From positions 186,001 to 250,000 of the forward strand of contig JAGVSM010002867.1 of assembly GCA_022494885.1 (NCBI GenBank): 64,000 nt of DNA, read 5' to 3'. This DNA is from Micrasema longulum (Eukaryota > Arthropoda > Insecta > Trichoptera > Brachycentridae). Positions 22,101 to 35,500 of this stretch are shown here, in pieces. Below the pieces are notes generated by a model that was not told the origin of the DNA, made no database searches, and saw only the letters and a program-made list of their open reading frames with translations. Position 1 is the stretch's first letter. The number at the start of each line of letters is the position of its first letter. Position numbers and translations under genes: made by a program.

Positions 22101-25100
22101 CTTTAACAACATGAAAAAAGCAAATATGAGGCGGAACACAATATGACTTGTACCGCTTCACCTGTTTCATCCTTGGGGTCACATATTTAAAGTTTATCCT
22201 AAAATAGCACCAAAAATTTTATGTTAAAGAAATAAACCAGTAAGAAACTTTAAATGGCTCCCCTACACAAACAGTATACCCCTTTACCTAAATCCCCTTT
22301 ACGATCACCATATACCGTCAATTATGTTCCTCAATGACGGACGAGCAACTAATGGTGCCGACATTGCAAATCTTTTTGCAACTCATTTTTCATCCGTTTT
22401 TGCAAATAATAATTCCTCATGCTGCGCTATCCCATTACAATATTCAAATACTATAGATTTAAACAGTTGCACAATTTCTAATAATGATGTTTTCCGTTCT
22501 ATGAACAAATTAACTAATAAAAAGACCACTGGGCCTGATGGTATTCCAGATTTATTATTAAAATTTGTAGCTACACTCTCTCTAAACCAATTTCATTCAT
22601 GTTTAATCTCTCTCTGTCATCTGGTGAGTTTCCATCCTTATGGAAGATAAGTTATATAAGGCCTATTTTTAAATCAGGCGATAAATCTTATGTTAGCAAT
22701 TATAGGCCTATTTCAACATTATCTTGTATCCCTAAAATGTTTGAAGCTATAATTGCCAGCAAAATCACGCCCATGTTTAAGAATATACTGATTGATGAAC
22801 AGCATGGATTTAGATCTGCCAGATCAACCACCTCTAAACCTGGTAGATTATACCCAGGTTATTGTCAAAGCACTCGAAAATGGTCCGCAGATTGACGTTC
22901 TTTATACAGATTTTTCTAAGGCATTTGACAAAGTAGATCATAAAATTCTCATGTATAAATTACTTGCCTCATTTATTAAATCGTATCTAACTGGTGGACA
23001 CAAAATGTTCAGATAAATAACCATTTATCAACCAGTATTGATGTTACATCGGGTGTACCTCATGGTGCTCATTTGGCACCCCTGCTTTTCAATTTGTTTA
23101 TTAATAATGTTGCTAAATCATTCTCTTACTCTCGTTTTTGGCTCTTCGCGGACGACAACAAAATTCTCAAAATAATTCAAACTTTACAAGACTGCTTTCT
23201 TCTTCAATCAGACATTAACTCTTTTAACCGATGGTGTAAAGTCAATAAATTAGAACTAAATATTAAAAAATGCAAAATAATGTCATTTCATAGAACAAAA
23301 CAACCAATTTCCTTCGAGTACCTATTAGAAAACTCCAAAATTGATGTAGTTAAGTCCATCAGAGATTTAGGAGTTGTTTTGGACTATAAACTGACATACA
23401 ACGAGCATATAGATAATACAGTAAACAAATCACTGAAATTACTTAGCTTCATTAACCGAATATCCTCTGATTTTACTAATGTCCGTACAATCAAAACTCT
23501 TTATTGCTCAACTGTTCGCCCTCTTCTAGAATATGCCTCCGTGGTCTGGTCTCCATTCTATGTCAATCGCATAAATCACATTGAATCAGTCCAACATCGC
23601 TTGCTTCGAAAAATAGCGTGGATGCTCGGACTTGGACTTCGGACGCTTCGGACGAAATGGTATAATTGATGTTCCATCATTACTGGGACAAGTAAAATTC
23701 AATATTCCGACTCGTAGATTGAGAAACAATAAAGTACTGTTCATCGATCAGCATAGAACAAAGTATGGCCTAAATTCTCCGATGACCCGCCTTTGTCGTA
23801 TTGTTAACTCAAGATCTGGACTTTTTGGGTTAAGTTTACAACAATTTAAACAAGCACTAAATAAATAGTCCAGATCTTGTCTCGATGTCCCTTATGTTTG
23901 TCAATGCTTCTTTTTTTTTTTTTTTATGTTTTAAACTGTTCTTTTATTGTTATATTTAAACCTTATAAATTGTATACATGGACAATGTCCGTTAATAAAT
24001 AAATGCCACAGAAATATTCTAGCCATCTGTCATGTAGTTGTGTTATTTGATTTTAATTGGGAGATAATATTATTTATCATTAAATAACACAGATCTTAGG
24101 ATCTCTTAAAAGATGAAGACGATTTTAAAGTGTTGAACTTCTGTCATGTTTTTTATCATCGGATTATTGACTGCTAGTTTGCATAAATTTGGAAGATCTC
24201 TCAGATAAACAGTCACGGGATGTATTTAAAATATTATGAAGTTGCGTGCGGTACTCGGTTACTTTTATTATTAATTTTGGTTAATGGAATGTTTTGTTTA
24301 TGAAGGTTTATTATTGCGAGCTGTGTAAGATGTATCTGCCACGTGGTGGCGGAGAAGTTGCGCTCCGTCGACACTGCCGCATGCGTACCCATCTCACCAA
24401 GTATGTGCGCTTCCGGGACAACCGCACGCTGCGTAAGCAAGCTGAGCGTATTCACCGCATACACCAACAGGCTAAAGAAGGTATGTAATATATAAACAAA
24501 CAGGTCTACAGAAGGAGGACATTAAACTAACTTCTGACCGCACCATTTATTATAAATGATACTTTTTTAACCCGATCCACGCCATGCGCATGTTCACATG
24601 CATTTAACTTTTTATCTCAATTAGTTACACAATACGTAATTGATTTGCTACACTATTGTGTACATATACTTCCAGAAAAATAGTAAAAACAGTGATAAGT
24701 GGAAATTGTCAATAATTTTTTTTTTACCTATTTTCAATGATTTCACTAAAAATATTTTTATATTTTTTCAAACAATATTATGTAATCTGTTTTTTATTTG
24801 ATTTAAAAACAGTGTGTTAAAATTATTTTATGTGTAAATAAATAAAACGAAAATAGAATTTTGAATTGGCACAAAATAATATAAAAGAATTTTTCCCCTA
24901 AATGTTGGGAAATTTTATTTATACGGTATCACTTTTTTTTCTATGGCGTCACTAAAAACAACTGTCATAATAGATCGCGGATTTTTTAACCATCTTTTTT
25001 ATAACTTTAAATATTTATATTTTTATGTTTTAAACATCGCAATTTAATGATATGAAAACTTTAAATTTTCTAAATGTTTGTCAACTGTGTATCATGATTT

Positions 25101-26248
25101 GTACGAGTCAATATGACGTTTTTGTTCAAATGAAAACTAAGACTAACCCTAAAGGAAAACACTTGAACAAAAAGGTCCATTACACTGCACCTGCTTTGAA
25201 TTTAGGTTAAGACCATAATTTATCCTTTATTAGTTGTTTACCTGTTTTTATTCTTCATTCGCGCAATTCGTAAAAAACGTTAATTGGGGGTAATATTTGT
25301 ATAAGAATTAGGAGAACGTAAAATCGAGGAACGTAAAAACGAAATTTTACTGTACATATGTTTAACACTGGTAGTATTAAATGCAATATAATTTATTTAA
25401 TTTGCAGAAAAGAAAGAAGTTTCAACAGTCCCAGGAGAGGATGTGGAGGTGAAGAAAGAGATTGTGGAAAATGCAGAGGGCGAGGGTAAAGAGAATGGGG
25501 TGAGTGCGGGAGGGACGGTGGCTGCACCGGCTGCCGGGGAGGGGGAGTGGGCAGATGTGGACCAGGAACTCGGGGACTTACTCCGCGATGTGGAGCAGCA
25601 GCACAAGTCTAGCGACGATGAAGACGATTCCAACACTGGAAGGTAACTCCTTATAATAGAGATAAATCAGTAGAGACTGAGATAATGTGCACGCTGGTAT
25701 TCCAAATGCTTTCGTGGCCGTATTATCTCGTGTATTTTGTATGTAAATACACGAGAACAACTGTTTTCTCGTGCTGCGAAATAGCACCACAGGCTTATGT
25801 GTGTACCTGTGTCCTTTACACGGTGTGTAATATTTTGATTTGTTAATGTAGCAATGAAAGTTTAGTTTATTTGTGTAAAATAAATATTATTTATATGAAA
25901 CTTTCTGCCAACACCTCACCTACCGTACTCTTGATCAATTTTTCTTACTGATTTGAGATATTTAGAGATAAATCCCCCAAAATTTAAATCTGATAGTTGT
26001 CTACAAAAATTTGAACTCACTCAAAATACTGTTACAATTTTTATAAGTGAATTTCTGACCACCAAGCACTCTCCCAAGTATGCAACTCTAATAATAAAAT
26101 GTGTTCACATTGCAGATATGACAGATTCCGTAAATCTGACAAGAAGCCGGATTTAGGGGAAGCCAAGGGAGAATCGGCTCTGGAGACTGCTAAGAAGGAA
26201 GTTGCAGTACCTAATGGGGGAGCAGCTGATGTTGTAGTCAAACCTTAG
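13187..26248 (+). CDS. Pep: Pep, protein on ecdysone puffs (RGG and zinc-finger RNA-binding protein)
   Basis: Ten coding exons: 13187-13408, 14588-14668, 15629-15912, 16083-16419, 20753-21079, 21573-21693, 21778-21881, 24306-24480, 25408-25642, 26116-26248; about 672 aa, TAG stop. All junctions are GT/AG and phases agree. Residues 1-74 are an RGG/RG-rich region, 102-195 an RS/RG region, then an acidic stretch. C2H2-type fingers lie at C297-C300-H313-H319, C362-C365-H376-H382, C393-C396-H408-H415 and C496-C499-H515-H521. The block LENFMTLDSVGDVD and the finger region match insect Pep, a nuclear hnRNP-associated protein first found on ecdysone-induced puffs. The length is close to that of the fly protein. 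Exon 3 could start elsewhere, because its acceptor (TTGTGTTCAG) has a weak pyrimidine tract. Finger 1 is split by a 4.3-kb intron. Confidence 0.94.
13473..13790 (+). repeat. Dispersed repeat family B, copy 2 (Pep intron 1)
   Basis: Starts at ATTATCAGCGCTATGA, shared with copy 3 at 28758, and carries TAAACCGGAAATC, TTGGTTGATT, CATACATTTTCGAGAAA and CCGTAGCCCTGAACTTCCTC. Copies 2 and 3 align over about 280 bp. Confidence 0.65.
17880..19010 (-). pseudogene. Tc1-type transposase gene with one intron and one stop
   Basis: Minus strand from ATG at 19006. An N-terminal HTH region (NMSNREISCRIG, then RTVSRRLLEQGF) leads into a DDE core with WQQVIFSDEFKFNVF (first Asp), FQDNSAPCHRA (second Asp) and SLSWPGNSPDLNPIKN (third, Tc1-type). 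The frame is open for 209 codons, then has one TAA at about 18377. A 72-bp GT-AG intron at 18244-18173 restores the frame as HRARS/VIEFKES. The reading ends near 17900 after KSKGDITKY. Terminal inverted repeats could not be paired; the right edge may be near 19215. It lies in Pep intron 4 in antisense orientation. Confidence 0.85.
19391..19850 (+). repeat. 23-bp minisatellite in two blocks
   Basis: Block 1: GGCCTC-type units start at 19392, 19415 and 19438. Block 2: units start at 19711, 19734, 19757, 19780, 19803 and 19826, all exactly 23 bp apart. The consensus is roughly GGCCTNAATTAATCGGNCCT plus three variable bases. The two blocks are preceded by similar flanks (ACTGACTGTTACATG and GCGACTGTAACATGG), so the whole module appears to have been duplicated. 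No coding potential. Confidence 0.8.
22270..24003 (+). mobile_element. 5'-truncated jockey-type LINE in Pep intron 7
   Basis: RT blocks in order: KKTTGPDGIPDLLLKF (22520), SYVSNYRPISTLSCIPKMFE (22690), VLYTDFSKAFDKVDHKIL (22897), GVPHGAHLAPLLFNLFINNV (23053), WLFADDNKILKI (23140), KSIRDLGVVLDYKLTYNEHI (23355) and a C-terminal tail to a stop at 23866. Frameshifts between 22650 and 23050 and after 23620 show decay. The 3' end is near AATAAATAAATG (23993). The element is in the sense orientation of Pep and is removed with the intron. Confidence 0.9.
24665..25357 (-). mobile_element. Pogo-like non-autonomous element, copy 3
   Basis: The left part shares an AATGATTTCA-TAAAAA-AT segment and neighbouring blocks with the element at 59731-61994. 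The right end, AACGTAAAAACGAAATTTTACTGTA at 25333-25357, matches the reverse complement of the terminus seen at 58135 (CAGTAAAACCTCGTTTTTAC). The left terminus is degraded. No transposase was found. It lies in Pep intron 8. Confidence 0.55.
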
Positions 26249-26370
26249 GTTAATCAATAATAATAATAATGCATTTAAAAAAATATTGTTTGTAAGAGTT
26301 CTGATTGATTTGTCTAATAATGTAATCAAATTATAATTAGTGGTTTTAGAGTGGATGTACAACAGATCTA

Positions 26371-26409
26371 AATAAAACAATGATATAATATTCTTTAGGC
26401 ATTTTTATT
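26371..26409. terminator. Facing poly(A) signals of Pep and TH1
   Basis: AATAAA on the + strand at 26371-26376 lies 123 bp after the Pep stop. AATAAA on the - strand at 26409-26404 lies 113 bp after the TH1 stop. The two hexamers are 27 bp apart, so cleavage sites 10-30 bp downstream of each would make the two mRNAs overlap or meet. Confidence 0.75.
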
Positions 26410-26521
26410 ATAAAATTTATATTTTCAAATTGATGAAAATGTCAACATATTTTTGCTATCTACAAATAGTAGATACTTTTTTCTATGTATAGTTTCAGGG
26501 CTTAAATTGGACGATTTTTAC

Positions 26522-29500
26522 TCACATCATAGCGTACCTGGCTTTACAATGAACTGAAAACATAAACAAAAATCATTTATTAATATTTTTACTTTAAAAA
26601 CTAAATTACTCATCGGTACAATCAAATTACAATATTTTATGTACCTATGAATTCTGAAACAGGATCATTTTCCCCCTCTGCCCTCATTGTGCCGGTAATT
26701 TCTTCATTTTCCACCATTGGTAAGACCAGTTGAACAAATTCTGGGGTGTATGGAGGAGCGATTGCGTCTAATACCTATGAGATAATTATTGTGATGAATG
26801 CACTATTCAATAAGAGATTACGTAAAATCATAGTGGATGTGGTAAAAATTTTTTTCTTACAAGAAACATTTTATAATAATCTTTATCTACACCTAATTGT
26901 GCATAAGACATAATAGCAATGTATCTCGATAATTTACTACGCGAAGATAAGATGAATTGTCTTACATCAGGGCAACACTAAATATTTCATTGAAAAACTA
27001 CTTTAAATTTATCAAGTCAACTAGTTAGGAATCAGACTAGAGACATTATGCATGCAAAAGAAGCTAACACACTACAACACAAGATAGGCAAAAAGATACA
27101 TTACCTCGGTGACAAAGTATCTGATAAGTGAAATGTCAGTATCATCACGTTGCCAGCAATGTTTTATGTATTTAAGTACAGGAACTACACATCCTCGACT
27201 TAAAAGATTCACCATTCTATCAAGAAGCATTTTTCTCAATTCTAACTGTAAAAAAAATTTTTTTTTTAATTAATCATTTATTTTTCATACCTCATATTAC
27301 ATTATACATATAATTTTCAATTGGATGCCGAGTACTCATTTAGTAAGAATACAAGAACATAAATTCAGACGGTGCTGAATTTTGCAAATGGAAAAACTGC
27401 CGTTATGTTTATTTCAAAAGAACCCTTAACTAACAAATCTGTAAACGTGCATGTTATTTTTGAGAAAAATGAACCGTTGAGTTGAGCTGAAATAAGGTAC
27501 CTGCACTAATATTTCCAACTCATCCTGCGGCGTTTCAAACAGTCGCACTAGGAGCTGGAGAAGCTGATGATGCAGTAAAGGATGCAGGCCCGCGACTTCG
27601 TCTAAGAGAGCGAGGTGTAGGGGACAGTGTTCTGTGCTGAGCTTGAAATAGGATGGCTCTAGTACAGTGCACTGCACCCAGCGGATCACTCCTACACCTA
27701 CCACAGGAAACCTACAAAATGCATCTTATTTATTTTTGCGCAGAAATCATTGGGTCATCCGTAGAAGCTCCGTGTTATGCCTGGATTTACCTCAACTCTT
27801 TTTCTGAAAATGGCATCAGATTGGAACGATTTTTATCACCAATTCTGATTCTGAAAATTAAGACATTCAAAGGTCACTCATAATGAGGAAAATCGGTTGT
27901 TTTTTTTATTTGTTAACTCATTCACGCCTGTGAGCGTCTGTGACAGCACTACTATGCGGTGCTCTATCACATGTGAGTAATTCATTATTAAAAAGGTTTG
28001 TAGCTTAAGTATTCATATTTAAATATAGTCTATAATATTCATGGTCACAAACAAAATGAGTGTTTAAAGTAATAAATAAAATAAGTGCTTAAAGTAAAAA
28101 ATAAAATATGTAGATTTTGAAAATATCAACTAAAGGCCGTTTTGCATTGGGCATAAAATGGTACAAGATCTAGTGCAAGTTCTAGCTCAGTTTTTTTAAC
28201 AATAATTATTGTGCCAAATCTTAAGTTCATTTTATTAGCTGTACAATTTCAAAAGGAATGCTTAGTTCTAAATCCCCTTTTTACAATTTTCACTAATTGA
28301 TTCTTCTCTCATTAGCTCTGATTTATGTTTGTATCTAGAAAATAATAAAATTTTAGAAAACATTAAAAAAACTTTATGTAGGTAGTCATCTATAACTACT
28401 TATTTATTTTGTTTTTTCAATAAATAAATTGTTGATTTTATTTATTAAGAAAACAATGATCTTTCTTAGTTTTCACTCAATTTGTAAATTAAATAAATAA
28501 AATGACACAAGCAACAAAAAATTTAATACACCTTCAAAGTTGAAGCTTACAGTGGGATATGCGCGCAGCTCTTGGTTCAAATATTTGTTGGAAAATAGGA
28601 CGTGTTCTATGTTTTATGAATTTCACCACATGTTTTATCCAATTTGTTTATTTCGACACAATATTTACTGGACTGAATTCTGCACAAGATCTTGCACCAT
28701 TTACTGACGAATGTAATACGGGCTTAAGCCAATTTTTTATTTAAAATATTTTTATGTAGTGTATTATCAGCGCTATGATTTTTGAAAATTTTTAAATGAC
28801 TTCGCGTGTAGTATTATAAGTTCTCTATCACAATGCTATCATTGGTCGATTTGGAAGAACTAGTGACGTCGTTCAAAGTAGTTCATTTTTATTAAAATCT
28901 TTTGTTTTTAATACATTTTCGAGAAACTTCACCGTACAATTGAATGCTTTAATTTTTACACACGTAAGAAAAAAAACTTTTCAAAAAATATTTCCGTAGC
29001 ACTGAACCTCCTCATTGAACACTACCTCCTTCACATCTAACCCCAGAACAAACTTCCCTAACAAACCGAGTTGTGGAGCAATGGAGCCTTCCCGGGAAAA
29101 TGGTGATTGAAAAGGCAAGATTAGTGCACACTCGGTTAATGTGTTCAAAAACCACCTACACCATTCAAAATGGTATATGAATTAGCTTAATGCTGATAGT
29201 ATTGTATAATTTTATTATAATATAATAATTTTGCAATATTTCAGATTTCCGGACCTTAACTATAAAACTTCTTGTCTTAAACATAATTTACTTAGTCTTG
29301 AGGATCGTCGTTTGTTATTAGATATGGGGATTTTACATGACATTCTTAATGGACGTCTTGATAGTCCTGTTCTGGTTTCTGAGTTGGCCCTTAACGTACC
29401 TGGCTACCGCACCCGTCACACGAATCTATCTCTTTTCCATGTACCCACAGTTCGCACCAACTATGCACAGAACTCTCCTCTGATTCGCTTGACGCGTAAT

Positions 29501-32500
29501 TATAATTTATTTTTCAATTACATAGACATATTTAACTGCAGTAAACTCACTTTTAAAACCAAAATTAAAAAACTATTATTTGAAAAAAATTATGTTTCGT
29601 TATAAAAAAATAAAATATTTTTACATTATAAATTTTAATTGTTTCTATTCACTCATATCAAATACACACTTACCCTGTCCCTAAACCTACCCTCACACCC
29701 ATATTCACATACCTACGAAAACCACACTCCACTTTTTTACACACGCATCCTCACACAAAAAAAAAAACTCGCACACATGCACTTCTATGAATTATATCTA
29801 ACTGAACTGGATTTTTATAATTGTATTTATGTGGAAAACTGATTTGGCTTTATTTTATGTTTTTTTTATAATGTTGTGTATATTTTTTTGTATTGCTGTT
29901 GTTTTTCTTAATAAACAAAAAAAAATTATAAAGTTGAAGTTATATGCAATAATATTCATGAAAATTGGTATTTAAGAAATTACCTACAGTGAGGCAAAAC
30001 AGAGTGCTAAGAAACATATACATTGTGATGAAAAAGTTCTGGGGGGCGAAGCACCCACCTAAACTTTCCCATTCACCGACCGGATGAGCCAAGTAAAGCA
30101 TGAGAAGATAATGATGATATCAAAATTATAAAGTTGAAGTTATATGCAATAATATTCATGCAAATTGGTATTGAAGAAATTACCTACAGTAAGGCAAAAC
30201 AGAGTGCTAAGAAACATATACATTGTGATGAAGAAGTTCCGGGGGGCGAAGCACCCACCTGAACTTTCTCATCCACTGACCGGATGAGCCAAGTAAAGCA
30301 TTCCGTGTAACCTATGCACCACACAAATCCTCGAATAAAACACATTTTTCGAATTCAACACTTGTTTATTCTAATATTCTTAAAATATAAACTCCGACTG
30401 AGACAAAAAAATATAGTAACGATATATCAAAATTGTAAAGCTATAATACGTTCTCTACTGAGATAATACACGTTAGGAACAATATATATAAAATATGTAC
30501 AACCTAATCTGTTTCCCAATGAGATGTTACAATGTAGGAACAAAATATAAATAAATGTATAGAACCTAATAAAATTTATTGCTTTATGAATATCATAAGT
30601 ACAAAAATGTATTATTTCAACATGAAATGAAACAAAACCAATATGTTTTATGAAGGACTTATCTGATAACATAAAATTTGTTAGAATGTATTATTATTAT
30701 TATGTTTACATATTTAAACAAAAATTAAAGAAAAATCAAAGTAAAGTGAATAGTGAATCCAAATCTAGGTTAGCTTGTATTACAAAAACGTTTTCAAAGA
30801 AAAGTTTAGTGCATATTTGGTTAAATGTATAAAAGGTTATTTGTGTATAATGAAATTCATTCATTATAACTAAATGCTATGAGTTGCTTATTTGTGGTGG
30901 TGTAGAATATCTTACAACTAATTAAGTAGCTACAAACTTATAATCTAGTAACAAAAAGCCAAATGAGACTAACTCATATTGTTTGTGAAAATCAAGCTGT
31001 ATGGTCGACTTTTACAAACAATACAACAGCTTTATCACTTGCTTCACCACAGAAATGGAAGTCATAAAGCTGGAACTAATCTAATCATAATCTGATCTAA
31101 CTTGAAGAGCAGTTCATTTTACACGAATGAATATTTACTCAATGAACAACTAAAATACCATCTTTTCCAATAAATGTCAGGAATTAAATTACCGTTTAAG
31201 AAAACGTTCATTATAAAATGCAAGGTCGGTAAACAGTAGAACATAAGAATTTTTGTCATGTCAATATGCTAATCCCTAGTAAGAAAACCTGCAATCTTGA
31301 TTTACAGAGGCGAAACTGGATTACTCCTAACAATCCACGGGGTGAAAAATGGTACAACTTGTCACGAAGAATACTTTGGGTTGGTTGTGAAATATCTCCA
31401 TGCATTTACTTGAAAACACAAAACCGAAACTTTCAACTGCAATCCTCTACACCATGAGATCCTATTGATACTACCGCTTCCAAAAAAACGAAGTTAAAAG
31501 GCTGATAAACAGATGAAATTCGGACATGATTTCGTTTTCGTTCATTTACTCCCCTCAAAGTTGGTCCCCGACTTGATCTATTTGTTGCCCTGTGACATGG
31601 TCTAAGGGTGCTTTCAGATACTCAATTCTGTAGCGGTTCGAAAATGTTAGCTTTGAATTTCCACGTGGTCAGTAAGAACATATTAGGTTATAGTATTAAT
31701 TATATATATACAGATAAAAGGGACCCTGTTAAATTCAAGTAATTAGTATTTGGACACAAGAATAGTCTCCAATGGTTGAGAATACATTATTATTTGATAC
31801 TCACCGGACCCGGGTCCCTTCACGTGTTTTTCGGACCTCGTCCGACCGGCTTTCCCAAAACCATAGAACAGACCAGAAATACGCCCCGTATCGTGTGGCA
31901 TAGATAAGCGGGGCTGCACGCGCAAGAAAAAAAAATGTGACGACGTACCTGTCTAAATTTATTTGTCACAACATATCGAAGGTGAAAAGCTTATTAATTT
32001 GTACACAGTGCACCGACGATATGTATATCTATATGCATGTATATGCAAGTGCAAGTTTCTGATTTTTAAAAACGAATTATTATTGTAGCTTACATGAATA
32101 CAAAAGTATTATAAAGATAATTTACATGTGTTAAATATTATGTAAAAAATGCTGACCTTATGCAGTGGTAGAGTGTGGAGAGTTCCGCCGTGAGTTCAGA
32201 CGATCCCTTGCTTATATTACAAATTGTGTGTACTTTTTCTATCGCTTGAATGGTCGGTTTTAACTCTTCTTTATTTATAGTTCTTTTTACTTGTGCTTTT
32301 CTTGCCGGGGTTTCGATAACACTTGCAGAATAAGCTAGCAAGTATATATATTTTGGTTTATGTTCAGGATTCAGTTTTACTCCAGGTTTAAACAATGAAT
32401 CTACAAGTAGTTCTGTAAAAAAAATAATGAGGTTTATTTACATAACAATTTTACATGCAGTTTTAATAAAAATCTAAAATATTAGTTACGACTCGTTTGT

Positions 32501-35500
32501 GTAATATTTTTAATGAATTCTAAGCTAATTTTATATGGACACCACAATTTTTTTTTAGTTAAGATACCTAAGTTCTATTTTTATTATTAATAAAACATAT
32601 AATACATGAACAAGCACAGCGCGGGCGCGGGTCTAAACTGTGCGACTCGGTTATAAGCTTAGACTATACCCTGTCTGCGTAATCTATAAGTGTGAAAGCT
32701 CTACAATTAATGATATGAATAATAAACGTATAAAACATGTGAGTCTAGGTCCTGTAAAAAAAAAAAAATTCACACAGAACTGTACTTTTCATCCACCCAG
32801 ACACAGATGATTATTACATACAAAATAATTATGTGTAGTCAAAGAAATAAGCGTAAGTCTAACGAAAATTACTATTCAAAATAAATATTATCTATAACAG
32901 ATATATTAAACATGGAAGTTATTCTAAATTAAATTAAATCTAATCTTCATATTGACTGTGAGTTAGTAGTAAAAAATATTACTTTAGTACCCATTATTAG
33001 GTATGCATATTTTTATGTGACATAAAATCTATCAAGACCATGCTGAAATTAAAAATAAAATTGACAAAAACAAAAATGTATACTATCGACTTGTCCTGAG
33101 ACTTGATCGACGAAAAAGATTTGTAAAGATAATTTAAACACAATACCTAAAAATTGAGGCGTTCTTATAAGATCGATGGGAGGAGGTTCTGGAAGATTAT
33201 AGTTTCTAAACAAGACTGAAATGTCAGCCGGGTTTAGAGCATTTCTGGAAAGCATGGAGCTAAGGGCCTCACATGCTTGTGGAAAACTGGCTGCTCCATT
33301 TAATGCCATAGTTATCGGAGTTACATCGTGGTGGCTATAAAAATATTCTTGTGAAAATACTAGTAAAGAACATACATACAAAATCAATTAACTTACTTAT
33401 ACAAACTGACATAATGTCACTATGGACTATTCTACTGAGAACTTTTCCTTCTGCTCAAAAAGGGCATTTGATTTTGTATTTGAGAGTATCCAGCAAACTA
33501 AATTACATACTTTCAAGTGATAATTCAAACTTTGGCAAAGCTTTATCAACATAGAAAATAATAATAAAACAAATATGACCAAAACTTAGAGCCACAAATA
33601 AATACAGTTGGTAAATTTAAGAATATGTGCAAGTTAGACCTAAAGTATTTATTTAAAAAAACACAAGGTTACAATGTTTTCTTTGTATTTTTTTAAAAGA
33701 AATAACCCGCTAGGCCTCTATTTTAGAGGCAAAGAGGAGAAAATAGGCAGGCATGAAAGATATCACCACAACACCTAGACCAATTGAGAAAAAATATTGG
33801 AAATCTTGGATTTTTCTCTTGCAACTGGCGGGAATCAAACCCGCTAAACCAATTTCATAGTTGGCCGTCTAGTCAACAGTCTAATAATATATTGCAATTT
33901 GATGATTTCCTAAAGTTTTTTGGGCCTTTTTTTACAAATATATATTTTATAAAACACTGCATTTGCCAATTTTATATGTACAAAAGAAATATCAAAATCA
34001 GTTTTAATTTATTGTTTTAAGTTTCTGAAAAAATCTTCTCCTTTAATCTTTTATAGAAATTAGAATTATTTCACAATGACTCATTTAAATTACAACTTTA
34101 AAAAATGATGTCTAAATATCCGTAATGTTTTTGGAATACTTAAGACATAACCACAGATTTTTTTTTATAGCGTAGGTGCGAAAAGCACACTTAAAAAATA
34201 ATTAAAATACATGAATGACCTTTGTTGTGCACACCGAGTTATCTCTTGTGAAAGTCTCTTCATGATAGCCCCACCTCGACTCTCTTGTGCCAAGATATGA
34301 ATAATAACTTGGCTATACACATATGTATGCTGCCCGTGGCAAACCATTTTCTGGAAAGGCAATAAAAAGTTTAATTATTTGTGAATAAAGAAAGATGTAA
34401 AGGAAATTATATGGTATTCATTCTCTGATCTGCACTTAATAGTACATAGATATGGCACTGAAGTTAGAGCACATTAAATTAAATTAGAATTCATAGAAAC
34501 GGTAAATTGGTATAGAATGAACAAATGTTTGTTCAGACGTATTGTCTTTTTGTTTTTTATTTTAATTTATTGTGTTTTAAAGAATCTTAGAGTTTCTATG
34601 TAAAAAATAAATAAAACACCAACTGTAATGCTATATTGATCAATAATATAACAAGGGCATGAAATAATATCATTGTCAATATTCCTCCATTTAACACAAC
34701 ATTTGGTCAAAAGTGAATGGATCTGCCAAATTGTTTAATATGCTTCCCCAAAAAAATAAACTGACAAATGACGAAAAATCTTTCAAATAAGAAATCAAAA
34801 TCTGACTGAAGCATATTAGCATAGAATAAGAAAAAAAAGTTGAGTGACATGTGAACAATGTGAATTAAACACTGTAAAATCCTCCTTAAAACAGATTATC
34901 CTAACAAGGAAGACTCTTAAATGAATGTTTTATACTTTGTTTCTCATTTAGTATAATATAATCACATGCATGTACTCAAGTATAATAAATATTTAAAATA
35001 AAACATCAGTCAGATTTAAAATTTACACTAAAAATGCATTTTGTAACTAAGTAGATATTATAATAATAAGTATGTACATCTCCATTCCCCTCCTTATCCT
35101 CTCTTTAAGCATCCTTGTCCTAATCCCGCCCAATTTACAATAACTAACTGTTTTTTAAAAAAATCTTTAATTATTGAAAAATATTTACGAGTACATGAAA
35201 ATAACATTTTTATAAGTATAAACTTATATGTAATATATTTTCTTTACTAACTTTGTGGAAATCTGTTATTAGTTCTGAGTTTATACACTATATCTGTTTG
35301 TTTACTATAAATATGTACGTAGAACTGTTGATTTCCCAAATAAAATAAAAGATCACACAAAGTTTATTTTAGGTTTAAGTCATTAAGTTTACTGAATACA
35401 TATCAAATTCAATTACAGCGCATTCCTGTACACTCCTCTGCCAGTCTTCAGTGTTTTGTAGAAATCCGGCAATAGCTGTTTTTAAAACTCTTGAGAAAAC

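Noticed and set aside
29922..30301. Hammerhead ribozyme
   Set aside because: The GGATGAG and GAAAC-like pieces are present but the conserved CUGAUGA core and three-helix layout cannot be formed.
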